In this document: positions 62,501 through 64,000 of the stretch, in pieces
Layout: the number at the start of each line of letters is the position of its first letter
Position numbering within the stretch: position 1 is the first letter of the stretch
Assembly (NCBI GenBank): GCA_963205115.1
Contig: CAUJHV010000012.1
Span: forward strand, 62,001-126,000
DNA from: Pseudomonadota bacterium
GTDB lineage: Bacteria; Pseudomonadota; Gammaproteobacteria; Burkholderiales; Burkholderiaceae_C
DNA length: 64,000 nt
Direction: 5' to 3'
Program-made: the position numbers and the translations under genes
The notes under the pieces: model-generated
Told to the model about the DNA's origin: nothing
Database searches by the model: none
What the model saw: the letters and a program-made list of their open reading frames with translations, nothing else

Positions 62501-63688
62501 GCCGTGCAGCAGGCTGGCGCGCAGCTGCCAGGGCGGGGCCTGGAAGACCTCGGCCACGCTGGCGCGGAAGGCCGAATTGGCGGCCTGCGCCAGCGGCTTG
62601 AGGAGGCGATCGGGAAGCGGCGCAAATGGGGCGTTAGCCAGTGCCGACGCCGCGGCCGGGGAGGAGGCGCCCTGGACTCCCACAGCGCCCGCGGCACGCG
62701 GTGCGCCCAGCAGCTTGGCGGCGCGGGTGGCGGGCCGTGGCGTGTCGAAAGCCGTGCCCGTCTTCAGGCCCAGCGCGTCGCGCAGCGCCTGCTCGGCGCG
62801 CCGCTGGTCGTCGTCGTCCAGCGCGTCGCCCCAGTCGCGGGTCTTCTGCCAGCCCAGCGCATCGAGCAGTTCGTCCAGGCTGTGGCGGCTGCGTGCGGCG
62901 TCCAGCGGATCCAGTCGCGGGTCGCTCCACCAGCCGCACACCAGGTAGGACGCGCAATTGCCCTCCACGCCGCGCGGCGCCGCCGTGGGCAGATCGGTCA
63001 AGGGGTCGTGCAGCGCGAAGCGGTTCAGCACGGCGTCGTAGGTGGCTGTCCATTCGAGCGTGCCGCCGGCCGTGCCGATGAGCTGTTCGCGCGTCAGCGC
63101 CGCGCCGGCCGGCACGGTGCCTGCGGGCGGTGCGGCGCCTTCCTTCCATTGCGCCAGAGGCACGGCCACTGCGGCGTCGGCCTCCAGCACCCAGCCCGCG
63201 ACTTGCACCTCGCTGGCGCCGCGCGGCAGCAGCAGGCGCAGCACCAGCCAGCGGTCGGGCAGCGGCCGCAGGCCCAGGCGGTTGCGTGGCGGGGCCTTGG
63301 CGTCGCTGCCGCGGGGCTGCGCGGAGGCGGCATCGTCCAGCGTGCCTTGCAGCAGCGCGTCGGGCAGGGCCCAGTGCAGGTGCACGCCGGGCGGGCGCGG
63401 CTGGCCGGGGGCAAACGGCGGCGGCAGCGTGTCTTCCACGCGCGTGGCGATGCGGCCCTTGTCGCCGGCCAGGCCCATCGGCAGGCGCAGCATGGGCTCG
63501 CCGCCGCTGGGCGGCACCACCAGCGCTTCCACCTGCACGGGCACCAGCAGGCGGCTCTCGCGCAGCAGGCGTGAATCCCAGGTGGCGATGTCGGCCAGTG
63601 CGACGCCCGCGCGGTCGGCCGCCAGGAAGCGCGCGTCGCGCAGCAGAAGGCGGATCTCTTCGGGTTTCAGGGGTGCGCGCGTGGCCAT
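59594..63688 (-). CDS. 1364-residue protein of unknown function
   Basis: A single uninterrupted frame of 1364 codons with GAGG before the ATG. No signal peptide or membrane segment is visible. The N-terminal third has repeated hydrophobic/charged blocks (RLLVPVQVEALVVPPSGGEP, PPGVHLHWALPDALLQGTL, RPLPDRWLVLRLLLPRG). The middle is Ala/Pro/Arg-rich, and the C-terminal part has beta-strand character (LTLSSGLLPRKQLALARDW). I could not place it in a family. Tight spacing to its neighbours (9 and 4 bases) marks one operon. Confidence 0.65.
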   Translation of the reverse strand: MATRAPLKPEEIRLLLRDARFLAADRAGVALADIATWDSRLLRESRLLVPVQVEALVVPPSGGEPMLRLPMGLAGDKGRIATRVEDTLPPPFAPGQPRPPGVHLHWALPDALLQGTLDDAASAQPRGSDAKAPPRNRLGLRPLPDRWLVLRLLLPRGASEVQVAGWVLEADAAVAVPLAQWKEGAAPPAGTVPAGAALTREQLIGTAGGTLEWTATYDAVLNRFALHDPLTDLPTAAPRGVEGNCASYLVCGWWSDPRLDPLDAARSRHSLDELLDALGWQKTRDWGDALDDDDQRRAEQALRDALGLKTGTAFDTPRPATRAAKLLGAPRAAGAVGVQGASSPAAASALANAPFAPLPDRLLKPLAQAANSAFRASVAEVFQAPPWQLRASLLHGAIHGVPTDGSLPVDRRPDAAQLSVALGHQEDDVLAALAAAGETDPQTRRATERLLAAFTSQKVNRLDAPDGLVEIEEREHAGGFASQPAGIAGDDRYLEPGQHQPPKPAPRDTTGAAGVKAASAFGNAAAIREAARSPLQASLVFDASQRPSLKAARSEDIGRKRAAEDAARPGPPRTRVVPRPAPRFTAATDPVLAVRGARRSLRHGHDGSDAANRKLGCRWPSQVIQELPGLIARDRFITSLGNGSLPPEILRLARETLLVDPYHHGWIAQAVAPAATGGPKPLLRRLQAESALRFGTRGQYDGATEALDPTRSAVRPNLRLDVAGAPPVVPGRRQHQLQVAQELRRFSLYAGVDPNRVAVTTWAQPWVPLWVEWEVQVEGIDPPSLAGWTLGPLDLDVPDTQASFDGQSLSLRGRTLLTSGGASTLHRAIKDFLAAEDRLDEQRVGLVDEDVETALRILDEAVERLDVVTAALAGLRAQLLGFEAGQGLRRPLLNGEPQPPAPTGPTHALLAGGVRLTRARLVDAFGRTLDVPVARVATPVRATHAARPGLLLTPPRLLRPARWLLRLVDAATPLGAEGSEARVDQVDAALQINPVCGYLLPDHLDESLELFGTDGAPLGELLHDAISGGVMWEIAAGRAGAADAGPLHGLAGGTQPLGFLAAGLVAADAHARKGQPASGESALSALLRAIDTTLWTVDSFSALGSEHVAGLVGRPMAVVRAQLRLELKPPDDVDLSNAAQAAAWAAAEAEAARHAFPVRIGELTRSDDGVLGFFVDDDFSRVRLVDKAIAELATAAGRSRGQLGLLGATAEGSLPAPEPLLHEYLAGRDEDDTLLLHLGQTVTLTVLMHPAGRLTLSSGLLPRKQLALARDWVAPGLAALSPSLRTGPLLVETDLDAQKQVRLPKLSVFGKDQNFLWRDTPATWRTDAILAATQTALLPDAPAEFRDGWIRVAPDAKPSSPPKG

Positions 63689-63697
63689 GGCCGACCT

Positions 63698-64000
63698 CTA
63701 ACGGGGAAGTGCCGCGGAGATGCGGCGCTGCCACGAATCCAGCGACAGCGTGACCTTGAAGCCCGACAGCTCGTAGTGGCTGTGCCCCTGCGGGTTATCC
63801 GGGTCGCCGAAGACCTGGCGGTAGGGGAAGCGCAGCATCTGCAGCGCAAATTCGTGCGGCTCCAGGGTCGTGCCCACGGCCGGCGCCGTGGCCACCAGGC
63901 GCTGGATCAGCTGGCGCATGTGGATGACTCCCGGCGCGTCCTTGCGGAAGGGCACGGGCACGGAGTTGGTGTCCGTGAAGCGGTCGTCCTCGATGGGCGG
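63698..64000 (-). CDS. Unknown protein, C-terminal part (runs off right edge)
   Basis: The frame is open to the window edge and ends at 63698 with TAG. The visible part includes IHMRQLIQRLVATAPAVGTT, FALQMLRFPYRQVFGDPD and a final SHYELSGFKVTLSLDSWQRR. It is 9 bases upstream of the 1364-residue gene. No family recognised; it is the first member seen of the right-edge operon. Confidence 0.6.
   Translation of the reverse strand, partial: PPIEDDRFTDTNSVPVPFRKDAPGVIHMRQLIQRLVATAPAVGTTLEPHEFALQMLRFPYRQVFGDPDNPQGHSHYELSGFKVTLSLDSWQRRISAALPR

Noticed and set aside
59942..63574. 1210-codon plus-strand frame opposite the 1364-residue gene
   Set aside because: Gly/Gln/Arg-rich shadow composition and no ribosome-binding site. 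The minus frame is longer and fits the operon spacing, though neither product is recognised.

Overview
The window reads as a chromosome segment of a very GC-rich betaproteobacterium of the order Burkholderiales, most likely a purple phototroph of the Rubrivivax/Roseateles type. Support comes from the bacteriochlorophyll genes bchI and bchD at the left edge, the small Trp-rich protein next to ilvD, the lgt-dnaQ-tRNA-Val(CAC) order, and a PEP-CTERM sorting signal. I cannot name the species.

Layout. 1-9.3 kb is core genome: bchD/bchI (minus), a c-type cytochrome, a Trp-rich small protein, ilvD, lgt, dnaQ, tRNA-Val, then a minus-strand membrane/transport operon ending in a fused glycosyltransferase-phosphatase. 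9.5-11.8 kb is a MASE1 histidine kinase with a FixJ-like regulator. 11.9-14.1 kb is a two-gene TIR plus SLOG unit that looks like an NAD-nucleotide-signalling defence pair. 14.2-23.9 kb is recC-recB-recD, with in-frame hexanucleotide repeats in recC and recD. A GST and a DMT exporter follow.

25.8-34.1 kb is an island. It has an IS3-family remnant on one side, a minus-strand defence operon (cytosine methyltransferase, GHKL ATPase, Z1 helicase, PD-(D/E)XK protein) in the middle, and mobilisation-gene remnants on the other side. A perfect CTGT-N8-ACAG LexA-type box overlaps the likely promoter of the defence operon. 34-37.3 kb has two family-2 glycosyltransferases and a thioesterase.

37.3-51.5 kb is bracketed by two degraded IS91-type transposase remnants in opposite orientation. 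Inside are a TRAP transporter (dctQ, dctM, convergent dctP), an IS3 fragment, and what may be a protein-sulfation cassette. The cassette contains one protein fusing an Asp/Asn beta-hydroxylase, a PAPS-dependent sulfotransferase and a TIGR03032 domain; a secreted Asn/Ser/Thr-rich beta-helix protein; and cysD plus a cysN-cysC fusion that make PAPS. A clipped SLC13-type permease is joined to a clipped LamG/PEP-CTERM gene. The 5' part of this cassette has codon use unlike its surroundings.

51.7-55.7 kb is a class I cytochrome P450 system (ferredoxin reductase, 2Fe-2S ferredoxin, P450) with a divergent AraC-type regulator and paired direct repeats between them. 55.9-64 kb is a minus-strand operon of very large proteins of unknown role (a BNR/Asp-box beta-propeller protein and a 1364-residue protein), continuing past the right edge.

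Most promising for new biology: (1) the hydroxylase-sulfotransferase-beta-helix-PAPS cassette; (2) the TIR-SLOG pair without an obvious separate effector; (3) LexA-type control of the methyltransferase/GHKL/Z1 operon. All functional statements are inferences from sequence reading without database searches.
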